Of a stretch of DNA of 64,000 nt, positions 51,061-61,479 are shown piece by piece. Numbering within the stretch: position 1 is the first letter of the stretch; each line of letters opens with the position of its first letter. The DNA is from Branchipolynoe longqiensis (lineage: Eukaryota > Annelida > Polychaeta > Phyllodocida > Polynoidae): positions 62,150,917-62,214,916 of the forward strand of contig CM059198.1 in assembly GCA_030323885.1 (NCBI GenBank), given 5' to 3'. The notes under the pieces were generated by a model. That model made no database searches, had not been told where the DNA came from, and saw only the letters and a list, made by a program, of their open reading frames with translations. Both the position numbers and the translations under genes were made by a program.

Positions 51061-51890
51061 ATGGCCACCAGGTGTGTGGGTGTGTGGGTGTGTGGGTGTG
51101 TGGGTGTGTGGGTGTGTGGGTGTGTGGGTGTGTGGGTGTGTGGGTGTGTGGGTGTGTGGGTGTGTGGATGTGTGGATGTGTGGATGTGTGGATGTGTGGG
51201 TGTGTGGGTGTGTGGGTGTTGGGTGGGGGGTTGGTGTGGGCGTGTGGCGTGTGGTTGTTGGTGTGTGGGTGTGGGGTGGGTGTGTGTGTGTGTGTGTGTG
51301 GGGTGTGTGGTGTGTGGGTGTGTGGGTGTGTGGGTGTGTGGGTGTGTGGGTTGTTGGGGGTGTGGGTTGGGTGTGTGGGCGGTGGGCGTGTGGCGTGTGG
51401 GCGTGTGGGTGCGTGTGGGCGTGTGGGCGTGTGGGCGTGTGGGCGTGTGGGCGTGTGGGGCGTGTGGGCGTTTGGGCGTGTGGGCGTGTGGCGTGTGGGC
51501 GTGTGGGCGTGTGGGCGTGTGGGCGTGTTGGCGTGTGGGCGTGTGGGCGTGTGGGCGGGTGTGTGGTGGTGTGGGTGTGTGGGTGCGTGGGTCTGCTTGG
51601 GTGGTTGTGTGTGTGTGGGGGTGTGTGGGGGTGTGGGTGTGTGGGCGGGTGTGTGGGTTGGTTTGTGTGTGGGTGGGTGGGTGTGTGGGTGGGTGTGTGG
51701 GTGGGTGTGTGGGCGGGTGTGTGGGTGGGTGTGTGGGCGGGTGTGTGGGTTGGTTTGTGGGCGGGTGTGTGGGTGGGTGTGTGGGTGGGTGTGTGGGTGG
51801 CTTTGTGGTTGCGTTTGTGGGTGGCTGTGTGGATCGCTGTGTAGGTGGGTGTTTGTGTGTGTGGGTCTAGGTATGTGGGTGTGTGAATGT
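51061..51890. repeat. (GTGTGGGT)n / (GTGTGGGC)n 8-bp array
   Basis: 830 bp of G/T-rich octamers: GTGTGGGT (51070-51230), GTGTGGGC (51400-51560), then GTGTGGGTGGGT-like units. Multi-frame open readings of up to 362 codons (Cys-Gly-Val-Trp or His-Thr-Pro repeats) cover it; none is a gene. Confidence 0.93.
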
Positions 51891-53110
51891 GTCCGAAGAT
51901 GGTCAGGGGTTTGGGTGGGATGGAGGAAGGGGCCGAGGTGGGCTGAAGGTGGGATGGAGATTGGGTGGAGATGTGGTGGATGTCGGGGTCGCAGTGCAGG
52001 TGGGCGTGCATGTGGTGTGGATGTGGGGTGTAGGTCGGGGTGGGGGTGTAGATGGTATGGAGATGGTGTCGGTATGAGATGGAGGTGAAGGTGGAGGTCC
52101 GGGTGGGGTGGATATGAGGGTAGGTGGGGTGGCTACATGAGGTGGGTTAGGCTGGGCGGTGCATGGAGGATGGGTGGAGCTGGTAGGTGGGGTCGGATGA
52201 AGGAGGGTGGAGATAATGTAGAGACGGTGTGGAGATGGGGTGGAGATGGGGGGAGTGGGGGTGGAGGTAGGGGTGGGTGATGGGGTGGAGATGGGTGTGG
52301 AAGAGGGGTGGAGATGGGTGGAGGTGGATGGGAGTAGGGGTGGGTGATCGGGTGGAGATGGTGTGGAGGTGGAGGTGGGTGGGAGGGAGGTAGGGGTGGG
52401 TGATGGGGTTCAGAGGGTGTGGACGTGAGGGGAGATCGGTGGAGGTGGAAGTGGGAGGTAGGGGTGGGTGATGGGGTGAAGATGGTGGGAGGCTGGGGTG
52501 GAGATCGGGTGGAGGTGGAGGTGGAGGTAGGGGTGGGTGATGGGGTGGAGATGGTGTGGAGGTTGGGTGGAGATGGGGTGGAGGGGGAGGTGGGAGGTAG
52601 GGGTGCGTGATGGGGTGGAGATGGTGGAAGTAGGGGTGGGTGATGGGGTGGAGATGATGTGGAGGTGATGGGAGGTGGGGTGGGAGATGGTGGGAAGTGA
52701 CCTGGATATGGGATGGAGGTGGAGATGGGGTGGAGGTGGAGGTGGAGGTGGGAGGTAGGGGTGGGTGATGGGGTGCAGATGGTGTGGAGGTGAGGTGGAG
52801 ATGGGGGTGGAGGTGGATGGAGGTAGGGGGTGGGTGATGGGGTGGAGATGGTGTGGAGGCGAGCTGGAGATGGGGTGGATTGGAGTAGGAGTGGGTTTGT
52901 GTGCAGTGATGTGGAGGTGGGGTTTGGGTTGGGGGTAGATGTGTTAGTTGGGGTGGATATAGGATGTGGGTTGAGGTGGGTGGGGGTGGGATCCGGGGCG
53001 GAGGTAAGTGGTAGGGTGGGAGATGGGGTGTGATATGGGATGGAGGTGGGAGGTGGGAGGTGGGGTTGAGGTGGGGGCGGCTAGAGACAGGGTGGGAACT
53101 GGGAACTGGG
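51891..53110. repeat. GGTGGAGATGG-rich simple repeat
   Basis: G-rich repeat with GGGGTGGAGATGGTGTGGAG and GTAGGGGTGGGTGATGGGGT recurring at about 70-110 bp. It continues directly from the octamer array, making about 2.05 kb of G-rich strand. Confidence 0.85.
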
Positions 53111-53147
53111 ATGACTCTGAAAGTGCCTACCAGTACCAGTGGGGGAG

Positions 53148-53497
53148 CTGCACAAGTTGCATAGTCCGTTGATTTTGAGTTTCTCTCATTTTCTGAGATA
53201 AATATATTAGGTTGATAAGTACAATCTACCTGACACTATTTGAAGCAACTTTCATTTTAAATGGATAACTTTGGAAATCTTTGAAGTGCAAAGATGCAAA
53301 ATTAATTTGAGCAAGCATGCTAAAACTCTGGCATCATAGGCTTATAAATGCAGTAACATGTTCTATTACATTGACTCGGCGTTCCCTTTTATGTGTGCAA
53401 CAAATACTTAATAAGTGGGTCCGATATCTAGGGTCAAATCTACAAAATTGTTTCGATTTTGAAATGTTGATACTTTCATTAGACTATAGAGCTTTAA
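53148..53497 (-). mobile_element. MITE family E, copy 5
   Basis: Reverse orientation, from AAGTTGCATAGTCCGTTGAT to TTAGACTATAGAGCTTTAAC. Interior GAGATAAATATATTAGGTTG and TACTTAATAAGTGGGTCCGA as in other copies. Confidence 0.8.
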
Positions 53498-53626
53498 CAA
53501 AATATTTATAATCTAGAAATGTCAAGTACATTTCACTTTGGGAGACTCGATGTCATGTTCCTTTATGGATCAGTCCTTATGTCTACTGAACTGCAGCTCA
53601 AATAACCCATTCTCTGACATCAAGCA

Positions 53627-53803
53627 ACCAGACGGGATGACCGAAGGAGTTGAGCATCCGTATCCCGTTTTGGTAGATCATGGGATTCGAACCCACGGGT
53701 TGGAACCCTGGTCGGGTCGAAGCAATCACTTAAAAATTGATGTAATATTATATTTATCCCAGAAAAATGGCAGAAACTTAAGAACTACCGGACTATGCAA
53801 ATG
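53627..53803 (+). mobile_element. SINE head fused to a MITE E end
   Basis: 53627-53737 is a SINE head (GACGGGATGACCGAAGGAGT; B box GGATTCGAACCCACGG, partly duplicated) cut at AAAAATTGAT. 53738-53803 is a family E right end (GTAATATTATATTTATCCCA, CTACCGGACTATGCAAATGG). Confidence 0.6.
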
Positions 53804-54164
53804 GCAGATAAGCAACCGGAAGTGACCGACTGCTCATGTGCAGAACGCCATCAGATTCTCACCGCATTGTGGTACAAGTCATGTTTGGTAATGGGACCAA
53901 AGGGCGAGCGAAAACAATAAGAAGGCAATTTTGTTGTGTGTAAAGTATTTATTCATCTGAATATGACATTTGTCAGTGCCGGAGCACTGGTCTTCTGGCC
54001 ATCTTACTATTGGAATTGACAGTCTAAATAATCTAAGTTTGGTCAGTGCTGTATTAGTCACAGCACCGATAAAGGTATTAGTCACAGCGCACAATAAAGG
54101 TATTACGTAAAAAACAACAAATAACACCAGAAGAACAAATAAAACCCGTTATTATTCTTTCCCA
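53804..54164. other. no recognised feature
   Basis: Ordinary composition; a short duplicate GTATTAGTCACAGC appears at 54050 and 54076. No gene called. Confidence 0.4.
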
Positions 54165-54307
54165 TTTAAAGCTGCATAGTCCGATGTAAACATAACATTT
54201 TGAAAACCAAACCAATTATCTAGATTTGATTCTGCATATCTAACTTAGATACTGGTGCACTTATTAAACATTTGTCGTCACATATAAGGGGATATTGAGT
54301 CACGCAT

Positions 54308-55040
54308 GGCCCTGTCACACTACGACGTAATGACGTCAGCGTAGGGAGAACGTGAAGAACGTTGAACTTCTCGGCGTAGTATGCAAATTTGGGCAGAAGT
54401 TGAATGTGGATGCAACGTAGTGGACGAGAACGTAACGTCGGTAAAGCGTAGTGATACCGTCATTCAACGAGAGAGGACAACGTCACTACGTTCACGGAAC
54501 GTTATGAACGTTATTCCATCGCCAGAAGAACGTCACGTGATGTTAGTCACGTCATGAGACGTTGAACGTACGTTGAATGCACGTTCTCCTGACGTTCTCC
54601 TGACGTTCTCCTGACATTCTCCTGACGTTCTCCTGACGTTCTCCTGACGTTCTCCTGACGTTCTCCTGACGTTCTCCTGACGTTCCCATTAAGCCTCGTA
54701 GGCATTTGCACTCGGTTTAATGTGGGTCAACGTAGTGGAACGTAGTGGAACGTAGTTGAACGTAGTGAGCAGCGTTGGAATAACGTCCGTTTAACGTCAT
54801 TGACGTTCACTGAACGTGAACAGAACGTACGGCGAACGTAAACCCTTACGTTCGAGCTACGTGGAAAGTTTTGAACATGTCCAAAACCTTGACGTAACTC
54901 AACGTAACACGACGTAATGTGACGTAGCTCGACGTCATTCTAACGTCATTATGACGTCATCATGACGTAACCCAACGTAATGACGAAAAATGACCACGTT
55001 AGGCTCACGTTGGCTCGTTACGTCGTAGTGTGATAGGGGT
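54308..55040. mobile_element. Inverted-repeat element, family B
   Basis: Left end GGCCCTGTCACACTACGACG, right end the inverted form of ACCCCTATCACACTACGACG, continuing into TAA(C/T)G. AT lies immediately outside each end. The interior is a mosaic of ACGTNA words (GACGTCA, AACGTAGTG, AACGTCA) and a perfect 11-bp array. It sits inside MITE E copy 6, so it is younger. No coding capacity. Confidence 0.82.
54582..54686. repeat. 11-bp array ACGTTCTCCTG inside element B
   Basis: About nine and a half tandem copies of ACGTTCTCCTG with a single substitution (ACATTCTCCTG). Confidence 0.95.
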
Positions 55041-55249
55041 ATTAATAGAACCTGTTACTGCAGAAGCCTATGGTGATAGAGTTTTGGCAAGCTTGCCAAC
55101 ATTAATTTAGCGTGTTTCCATTTCAAATATATCAAAAGTTTGCGATTTAAACTAAAATTTACTTCAAACTAAAGTAAGGTAGATTATAATGAACAACCTA
55201 ATATGTTTATCTCAGAAAATGCGAGAAACTCCAAACCATCGGACTATGC

Positions 55250-55746
55250 NNNNNNNNNNNNNNNNNNNNNNNNNNNNNNNNNNNNNNNNNNNNNNNNNNN
55301 NNNNNNNNNNNNNNNNNNNNNNNNNNNNNNNNNNNNNNNNNNNNNNNNNNNNNNNNNNNNNNNNNNNNNNNNNNNNNNNNNNNNNNNNNNNNNNNNNNNN
55401 NNNNNNNNNNNNNNNNNNNNNNNNNNNNNNNNNNNNNNNNNNNNNNNNNNNNNNNNNNNNNNNNNNNNNNNNNNNNNNNNNNNNNNNNNNNNNNNNNNNN
55501 NNNNNNNNNNNNNNNNNNNNNNNNNNNNNNNNNNNNNNNNNNNNNNNNNNNNNNNNNNNNNNNNNNNNNNNNNNNNNNNNNNNNNNNNNNNNNNNNNNNN
55601 NNNNNNNNNNNNNNNNNNNNNNNNNNNNNNNNNNNNNNNNNNNNNNNNNNNNNNNNNNNNNNNNNNNNNNNNNNNNNNNNNNNNNNNNNNNNNNNNNNNN
55701 NNNNNNNNNNNNNNNNNNNNNNNNNNNNNNNNNNNNNNNNNNNNNN
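55250..55746. other. Assembly gap (497 N)
   Basis: Run of N. It begins exactly within the right inverted end of a MITE E copy, so unresolved repeats are the likely cause. Frames crossing it are meaningless. Confidence 1.
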
Positions 55747-55917
55747 TTTGAACACTTTGGAGAGTATGTGTTGAAGGAAAACATATACAATCGAATTGTA
55801 GCTATTGCATTTTAATCAACATAGGCAGATAAGGAACGAATTCTAAACTAAGACCATCAACAGAGACTCACATTTTCTCCAACTTTTACATATGGTTGTA
55901 TTGTAATTCACCTCTGA

Positions 55918-56825
55918 ACAGAGTCAGAGGTGAATCTTTTATCTAGGTGCAGAATAGATACAAGATTCACAGCGTACTGCTGCAGTAGGGGTGCAAACCA
56001 ACCCTATGTAAAAGCTGTCGAAAAAACAAGTCAATGAATTGAGAGCCTAATTTCACAATCTAAGAAGCAACATTTATTCTTTACATACGTCTTATTGATA
56101 GCCTGCTACCTTTCAGTTGAAAAATATAATATAATATCTAGTTTAATCAGATTTAAAGGTGAAAACGATGGCGTTCTCTGGCTGCCATCTTGTCTTTTTG
56201 CATTCTCTCTCATTCAGCAACTCTGTGCTGATAAAAGTAACCATTTGACACTGGTGCCAGGCATTCTACTTGTTGTTCCATACTGACGCTATTTTCGCCC
56301 GTATTTAAATAAGGCTGGTCTTCACCTGTGTACTACAAGTACCGGGTGAATCTTTTATCTAGGTGCAGAATTGCCCATCGAAGACAGGCGTTGCAGCTGT
56401 AATATACCTAGATAAAATATGTACCCTGTACTTGCAGTACAGGGGTGAAAACCAACCCATTAGAAAAAGTTGCAAAGAATACTGACATGCTGGGGAAAAT
56501 AACTGAGCGAATAAATTCTTAATTTAAGAAGCAAAATATATTTGTTATACATGTCTTCAATTTAACCCGCTACTTTTGAGTTGGAAAATATAATAAAACA
56601 TAGGTTAATAGACTTTAAAAGTGAAATCGGCAGCATTCTATCACTGCCATCTTTTCTTTTTGCATTCTCTCCCATTTCACCAACTCCGTGCCGATATGGG
56701 TAGCCATTTGATACTGGAACCAGAGTTTCTACTTCCTGTTACATACAAAAGCAGTTTTCGCCAGCTTTTATATAGGGGTTGTGTTAACCGCTGTACTGCA
56801 AGTATGGGGTGAATCTTTTATCAAT
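55918..56825. repeat. Two tandem 415-460-bp segments
   Basis: GGTGAATCTTTTATCTAGGT starts at 55929 and 56345, and a truncated third start is at 56808. Between the markers the two units share GTTGAAAAATATAATA / GTTGGAAAATATAATA, CTGCCATCTT-TCTTTTTGCA, CAACTC-GTGC and TACTNCAAGTA-GGG. Divergence is considerable. A transposon origin is plausible but the ends are not defined. Confidence 0.7.
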
Positions 56826-57115
56826 AATATACCATGTCCTGAATTAGTCGTCGCCCCACCTAGTGGTTTATTCCCATCACGTGACAGCCCCCTGGTCTGT
56901 CTCGTGGCGCCATCTAGGCTAATGACAGGGCACCAGGCTAGGATTCCTCACGTGATGTTTGTCTACCAACTGTCGCCGCAGTACAATACATAACAACCCT
57001 CTCCACAATGAGTGACGTCACCGGACCGGCGCAGACTTGTTCCTCACTGCGTACTTTGGCTATAAATTAGCAATTAGCAGGGTGACAATCAAAATGCCTA
57101 AATGTCATCAACCCA
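56826..57115. other. no recognised feature
   Basis: Ordinary GC content with CACGTGA words at 56877 and 56949; nothing assigned. Confidence 0.35.
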
Positions 57116-57432
57116 AACAGACGCGATGGCCCAATGAGTTGAGCGTCTGTCTCCCGTTTTGATAGATCGTGGGACACGAACCGTGGTTGAGTCAAACCAA
57201 TGACTTAAAAATGTATACTTGGCGTTTGGCGTTATTAGAATAGGGCAAGGACTGGTTGGCTTGGTGTCAGGATAATTCTGACTGAGTGGGATATCAGGTC
57301 ATGGTGCTGGCCTAATTTCCCAGTGGGGCAGCACTATAAAATCACAATGAGTGTGCACTGTCACAAGTCGGTACCCGTCCTGATATGACCTTAGATGTTG
57401 CTAGGGAATAAAACAATAACAAACAAACAAAC
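57116..57432 (+). mobile_element. tRNA-derived SINE, type I
   Basis: Head CAGACGCGATGGCCCAATGA, B box damaged (GGACACGAACCGTGG), a short deletion removing the CTTCCTAGCCAGGCGC segment, core complete, tail GGGAATAAAACAATAACAAA. Confidence 0.88.
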
Positions 57433-57729
57433 CAATTCAGACACTACAGCTATAGGCTAACTACTTACCAGAAGCAGCCTACGTTGCGCCTTCTATGGAG
57501 TCTCGTCTGTTCCTCTTCTGTTTAGCGAGCTACACTCGCGTAAATCGTCACATTGCGTAAACACAGCGTAATAATCCACTAGGCGCTAGACGGTAGACAC
57601 TAGAGGTAAAACACTAGGCGTTTTCCTGTAGTCACTGGTCCTGAATTATCCACACACGTGGAGGTATGGCGTAGTATGTACGCACACAACTCCAATTGCG
57701 CACCCTCCCAGCCACATTGCAAGGGTCGC

Positions 57730-57730
<1 letters not shown>
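57433..57730. other. no recognised feature
   Basis: Ordinary DNA with repeated CACTAGGCG and CACTAGAGG words (57578-57632). Confidence 0.35.

Positions 57731-57777
<47 letters not shown>
57731..57777. repeat. (TA)n microsatellite
   Basis: About 23 perfect TA units. Confidence 0.98.
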
Positions 57778-57780
<3 letters not shown>

Positions 57781-57855
57781 TCGGTGATACTGATAGGTCG
57801 TACAGTCAGTCATCTGACCTTCATTGAGAGTGAGGGGCTAACCTGCTAACTCAGC

Positions 57856-57919
57856 TGGTTCCCAGTTATGTCATGTGGCCAGGGTGGTATGCATGTATGT
57901 GTGTATCGCTAGGGTTGTA

Positions 57920-57972
<53 letters not shown>

Positions 57973-58102
57973 GTTTTTTTGTTGGAGTTGTACGTCCTGG
58001 GAACATCTAAGGTTCCCAGTTATGTGAAGTGGCCAGGGTAGTAATAGTATGCAAGTAGTATGCAGGGTATATGTATCGCTAGGCTTGTAGGGGTCTGTAT
58101 GC

Positions 58103-58144
<42 letters not shown>

Positions 58145-58160
58145 ATATTATATATATATA
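57856..58160. repeat. Repeated cassette ending in (TA)n
   Basis: Two diverged units: GGTTCCCAGTTATGTCATGT then GTATCGCTAGGGTTGTATGT then (AT)n at 57929-57970; and GGTTCCCAGTTATGTGAAGT (58011) then GTATCGCTAGGCTTGTAGGG then (AT)n at 58105-58136. A third unit starts at 59823. A SINE tail remnant (GTTGGAGTTGTACGTCCTGG) lies between the first two. Confidence 0.75.
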
Positions 58161-58806
58161 TGGATCACTCTGCTGAAAACTGGCCAGAAGTGTCACATGG
58201 AGAGTTAAAATCTAATATTTGAATTTTTTACATTTGTTGGTTGCAAATGAAAGCTGGAAATCTCCCCTTTATATATATGTAAAATATAAATTGATGAGAT
58301 AACAAATAAAGGTGTAGTCCATGATTAAACTGTCTTATGGCAGTATAACATGTATTGCTCAGATGTAGCATAGCACATGCTTAGGACACCACACAGTCTG
58401 CTTAATAAAAAAATCTAAGCAGAATTAAATAATTTCATACCTAGAAGCATATTCATCATGGCCTAATATACAGAGATATGTAGTGCTTAAATTGATCCCC
58501 AAAAAAGTAATTCCCAGCCATGCTTTATTCGCTGAATAATTAGTGTACAATATTTGTGTGGCATCCATATACCACTGATTACATCTGCGACGGAAATTTG
58601 TAATGTTATTTCTGAAGACATCAACTAATTTTTTTTTAAATTTAAGCATGCATACATGTTTATAAATACTTCCTTTTTGATTTGGGAACTGTTTTGTTTG
58701 ATATATCAATGCAATAAAAGATGTTAGTAAGGATTCAACCATGTCCCATATGTCATTGTAAAGTTGAATCCACTACTCAACTAATCCACTCGTTGTGGTC
58801 AACCAG
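58161..58806. other. no recognised feature
   Basis: AT-rich DNA. A minus-strand frame at 58425-58742 (105 codons) shows no family I know and is probably chance. Confidence 0.4.
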
Positions 58807-59822
58807 TTATGTAAAAGCTAAGGCGTGAATCTGTGGCTCTGTAGGCAGGCTATGCTGAAATCAATAAAGACAAAGAGAAAGGAAGAGTATAAAGTGTAAA
58901 GAAGAAGAGAGAGTCAAGCCCTCTGGTTTATTATTTATATGTGTAAAATATTCCGATTTACTGCATTTGTGGGGGGGGGGAATGCAAATGTTCTATTACT
59001 GATCGGGTATACGTGACCAAGCGCATGTATGTATATATATGTAGGTGCTGGGGGTGCCTGAGTGAGATGTAAATAGACATAGTGGTGCTGGCAGGACAGT
59101 GTGTAAGTGGCACTCAGAGCCTACCCCCTCTCCTCTCTGCTAGTCAGGATCACCACACTCAGGCTCAAGGCAGGTGGTGGCCAGGGGAGCCACACAACTT
59201 GGTGGTGGTGGGCTGGGCCGCGTTCAGGGTACGTCTCGGCGACGTCTCAGCGACGTCGCGGCGATGCTTTTTGCTCTATTTGCGTTCAGGGTGCGTCTCG
59301 GCGACGTCTCGGCGACACCTCCCTTTTCAATCAGGAGACAAAAAGCGTCTCGAAAATGGCCGCCGTATCCAGTAGTTTCAGCCTATCACAGCGCAGCATT
59401 TCCACAGTATCCAGTAGTTTCAGCCTATCACAGCGCAGCATTTCCATTGCAAATGGCCACCGCCTATGGGAGCGGCCATTTTCGAGACAATAAACTGCCT
59501 TTGCCGTTCAGACTAGCGTGACGTCAGGCCCGTCGCCGAGGCGCCTCCGAGACGGAGCCTGAACGCGGCCCAGATCACTGGTAAACATGGGGACGAGGAA
59601 TGCTAGATCCCTAATGGTAGAGCTAGAAATGCTTGTTTCTCATTGGGAGAATAGGGTTGGGTGATACTCTATACTGAACCCATGTACCATATAAATAATA
59701 ACCCAGAAGGCTTGACTCTCTCTCTTCTTTCACACTTTATACTCTTGCTTTCTCTTTGTCTGTATTGATTTCACTATAGCCGGCCTACACAACCACATAT
59801 TCGAGCCATGGATTTTACATAA
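58807..59822. mobile_element. Element H: about 130-bp inverted ends, containing MITE D3
   Basis: Left arm 58807-58950 and right arm 59680-59822 are inverted complements with moderate divergence: GAAATCAATAAAGACAAAGA left against TCTTTGTCTGTATTGATTTC right, and GAGAGAGTCAAGCC against GGCTTGACTCTCTC. Outermost bases are TTATGTAAAA...TTTTACATAA. The interior matches 41930-42482. MITE D3 occupies 59215-59571. Confidence 0.78.
59215..59571. mobile_element. MITE family D, copy 3
   Basis: Ends GGGCCGCGTTCAGGGTACGT and GCCTGAACGCGGCCC (inverted). Subterminal GGCGACGTCTC words repeat at both ends. The interior holds a 41-bp tandem duplication (TATCCAGTAGTTTCAGCCTA at 59367 and 59408) and GAGCGGCCATTTTCGAGAC. 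The related copy at 41930-42482 shows the empty site GGGCAGATCAC. Confidence 0.88.
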
Positions 59823-59870
59823 GGTTCCCAGTTATGTGGTGTGGTCAGGGTGGTACGCATGTATATATGT

Positions 59871-60318
59871 GCGTAATCGATTAATCGACTCTGGTCACCC
59901 GAGCCACTTTTTGGCGCATGCGCACATCCTGCAGACTCGGGTCGAATAACCGAATAAGCTTCTGCACGCTCGGGGTGGAAAAAATGGTGGCTTAATCTAA
60001 AACCTAATTATTTGTTTTAATAACCAAGATAAGTACAGCAAAATAGGATTTAAAGTATTTTAGGATCGTATAAGCTGACAATCTGGGTTATTTTTAAAAA
60101 AGCATTAAAACAACGAATAGGACTTGGAGTGGTAGCTAGAGGTACCAGCTCAGGTGTGATGTCATCGTTCCTAGCAAACCCCAGCCAAGAGGTGGGTTAC
60201 TGGCGTCGGGTCGTTTTGCACACGGCACGTGTTTTTGTCGACTCCACTCGCGGTGTTCGATTTGAAATTCAGACGACTCGGGTGACCCGAGTCGCCCGGG
60301 TCGTGTTAATCGATTACG
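59871..60318. mobile_element. Inverted-repeat element G (TAATCGATTA ends)
   Basis: Left CGTAATCGATTAATCGACTC, right GTGTTAATCGATTACG; secondary inverted words GGTCACCCGAG / CGGGTGACCCGAG follow. It interrupts a cassette that elsewhere reads ATGTGTGTATCGCTAGGG. A TATGTG word occurs on both sides but offset from the symmetric ends. The TAATCGATTA ends resemble some hAT-type MITEs; not proven. Confidence 0.7.
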
Positions 60319-60355
60319 GCCTATGTGTATCGCTAGGGTTGTATGTATGCATGTA

Positions 60356-60533
60356 CAGTAAAACCTCTCTATATCGACCGACCTTGGGACCGACTTTAAG
60401 TGGTCCATTTAGGGAGGTGGGAGGTTTAGGGAATTAGAATACGATTACAATGGTATTGTTGGGACTCAAATAAAGCGATCGATATAGGGGAGTGGTCGAT
60501 CTGTGGAGGTGGTCGGTTCGAGAGGGTTTACTG
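60356..60533. mobile_element. MITE family P, copy 1 (TA target)
   Basis: A 178-bp element. Left CAGTAAAACCTCTCTATATC, right end inverted GAGAGGGTTTACTG, flanked by TA at 60354-60355 and 60534-60535. The interior has CATTTAGGGAGGTGGGAGGT and AATAAAGCGATCGATATAGG. A TA duplication with CAGT ends is typical of Tc1/mariner-pogo elements. Confidence 0.85.
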
Positions 60534-60627
60534 TATATATATAAATAGATGCACACGTATATATAGTACAGGGCCGTAACTAGGAATTGTTGTTTAGGGT
60601 TTTAGAGAACAAATTCTTGGAATGGTT

Positions 60628-60895
60628 CTTTGTTGTTGGAGTTTTACATCCGCAACTTCTAAGGTCATATCAGGATTGGTCCCGACTTGTGACAGTGCAC
60701 ACGCATGATGACTTTGTAGTGCGGCCCCACTGGGAGACCAGACCACCATGACCTGATATCCCACTCAGTCACATAATCCTGACACTGAGCCAACCAGCTC
60801 CTAATAATGCCGAGTGCCTGGCTAGGAAGTTACAAGTATCAATTTTTAAAGTCATTGGTTTGAGTCGACCCGGGTTCGAACTCGCGGGTTCTATC
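60628..60895 (-). mobile_element. tRNA-derived SINE, type I (reverse, head-truncated)
   Basis: Tail GTTGGAGTTTTACATCCGCA, full core (TGACTTTGTAGTGCGGCCCC), AGTTACAAGTATCAATTTTT, and reverse B box GGGTTCGAACTCGCGG, where it ends. The A box is missing. Confidence 0.85.
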
Positions 60896-61076
60896 TTGGA
60901 ATGGACAATAGACAAGTACTGAAGGTAGCATGTATTTAGGGGATTCTAGGGGTATTCCCCTCACCCAGGGACATTTTGAAATCTAGAAGCTCTGAAAAGT
61001 GAAATACCCGTTTCATGGATTTCAGGGAGGTTACGCACTTAAAACGTCGATATCAATTAACAGTAAATTGTCATGT

Positions 61077-61271
61077 TACAGAGAAAACTATCTAACTGAC
61101 CACCTCCACAGATCGACCACTCCCCTATATCGATCGCTTTATTTGGGTCCTAAGTGATCGCCCATACAATACTATTGTAACGATTAAAAAAACTCTCTAA
61201 ACCGACCACCTCCTTAAATGGACCATGTAAAATCGGTCCCATGGTCGGTCGATTTAGATGGGTTTTATTAT
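61077..61271. mobile_element. MITE family P, copy 2
   Basis: ACAGAGAAAACTATCTAACT, GACCACCTCCACAGATCGAC, ATCGATCGCTTTATTTGGGT, TGGTCGGTCGATTTAGATGG and a terminal GGGTTTTATTA. Opposite orientation to copy 1; ends slightly mutated. Confidence 0.82.
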
Positions 61272-61479
61272 ATTTGTATTTAAACTTCATGTGAGTTTTC
61301 TGTTTCTTTTGTGGATTTTCTCTTGGGGTGTAAGGAGAGGATGGTGAGGGGGCCTTCTCCCTTTTCCCACTACACCCATTAGATACGGCCCTGTAGTAAT
61401 AGCCGCGTTCAGTGACCGCTGAAAGATGCGAATTACCCTGCCATGTACACACAATGTTTCGACAATATACATAGGACGT

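Larger units (their letters stand above)
54165..55249 (+). mobile_element. MITE family E, copy 6, split by element B and ending at a gap
   Basis: Left end TTTAAAGCTGCATAGTCCGA, interior to AAGGGGATATTGAGTCACGC, then element B, then resumes TTAATAGAACCTGTTACTGC to CCATCGGACTATGC at the N run. The left end is the best-preserved of the family. Confidence 0.85.

Noticed and set aside
51042..52088. Open frames of up to 362 codons on both strands with Cys-Gly-Val-Trp or His-Thr-Pro repeats
   Set aside because: They translate an 8-bp G/T repeat. All frames are open because stops cannot occur in the repeat, and there is no domain or codon signal.
55189..55815. Frames of 180-208 codons around 55200-55800
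   Set aside because: They consist of unknown bases in an assembly gap.
58425..58742. 105-codon minus-strand gene
   Set aside because: AT-rich region, no recognisable domain, no supporting context.
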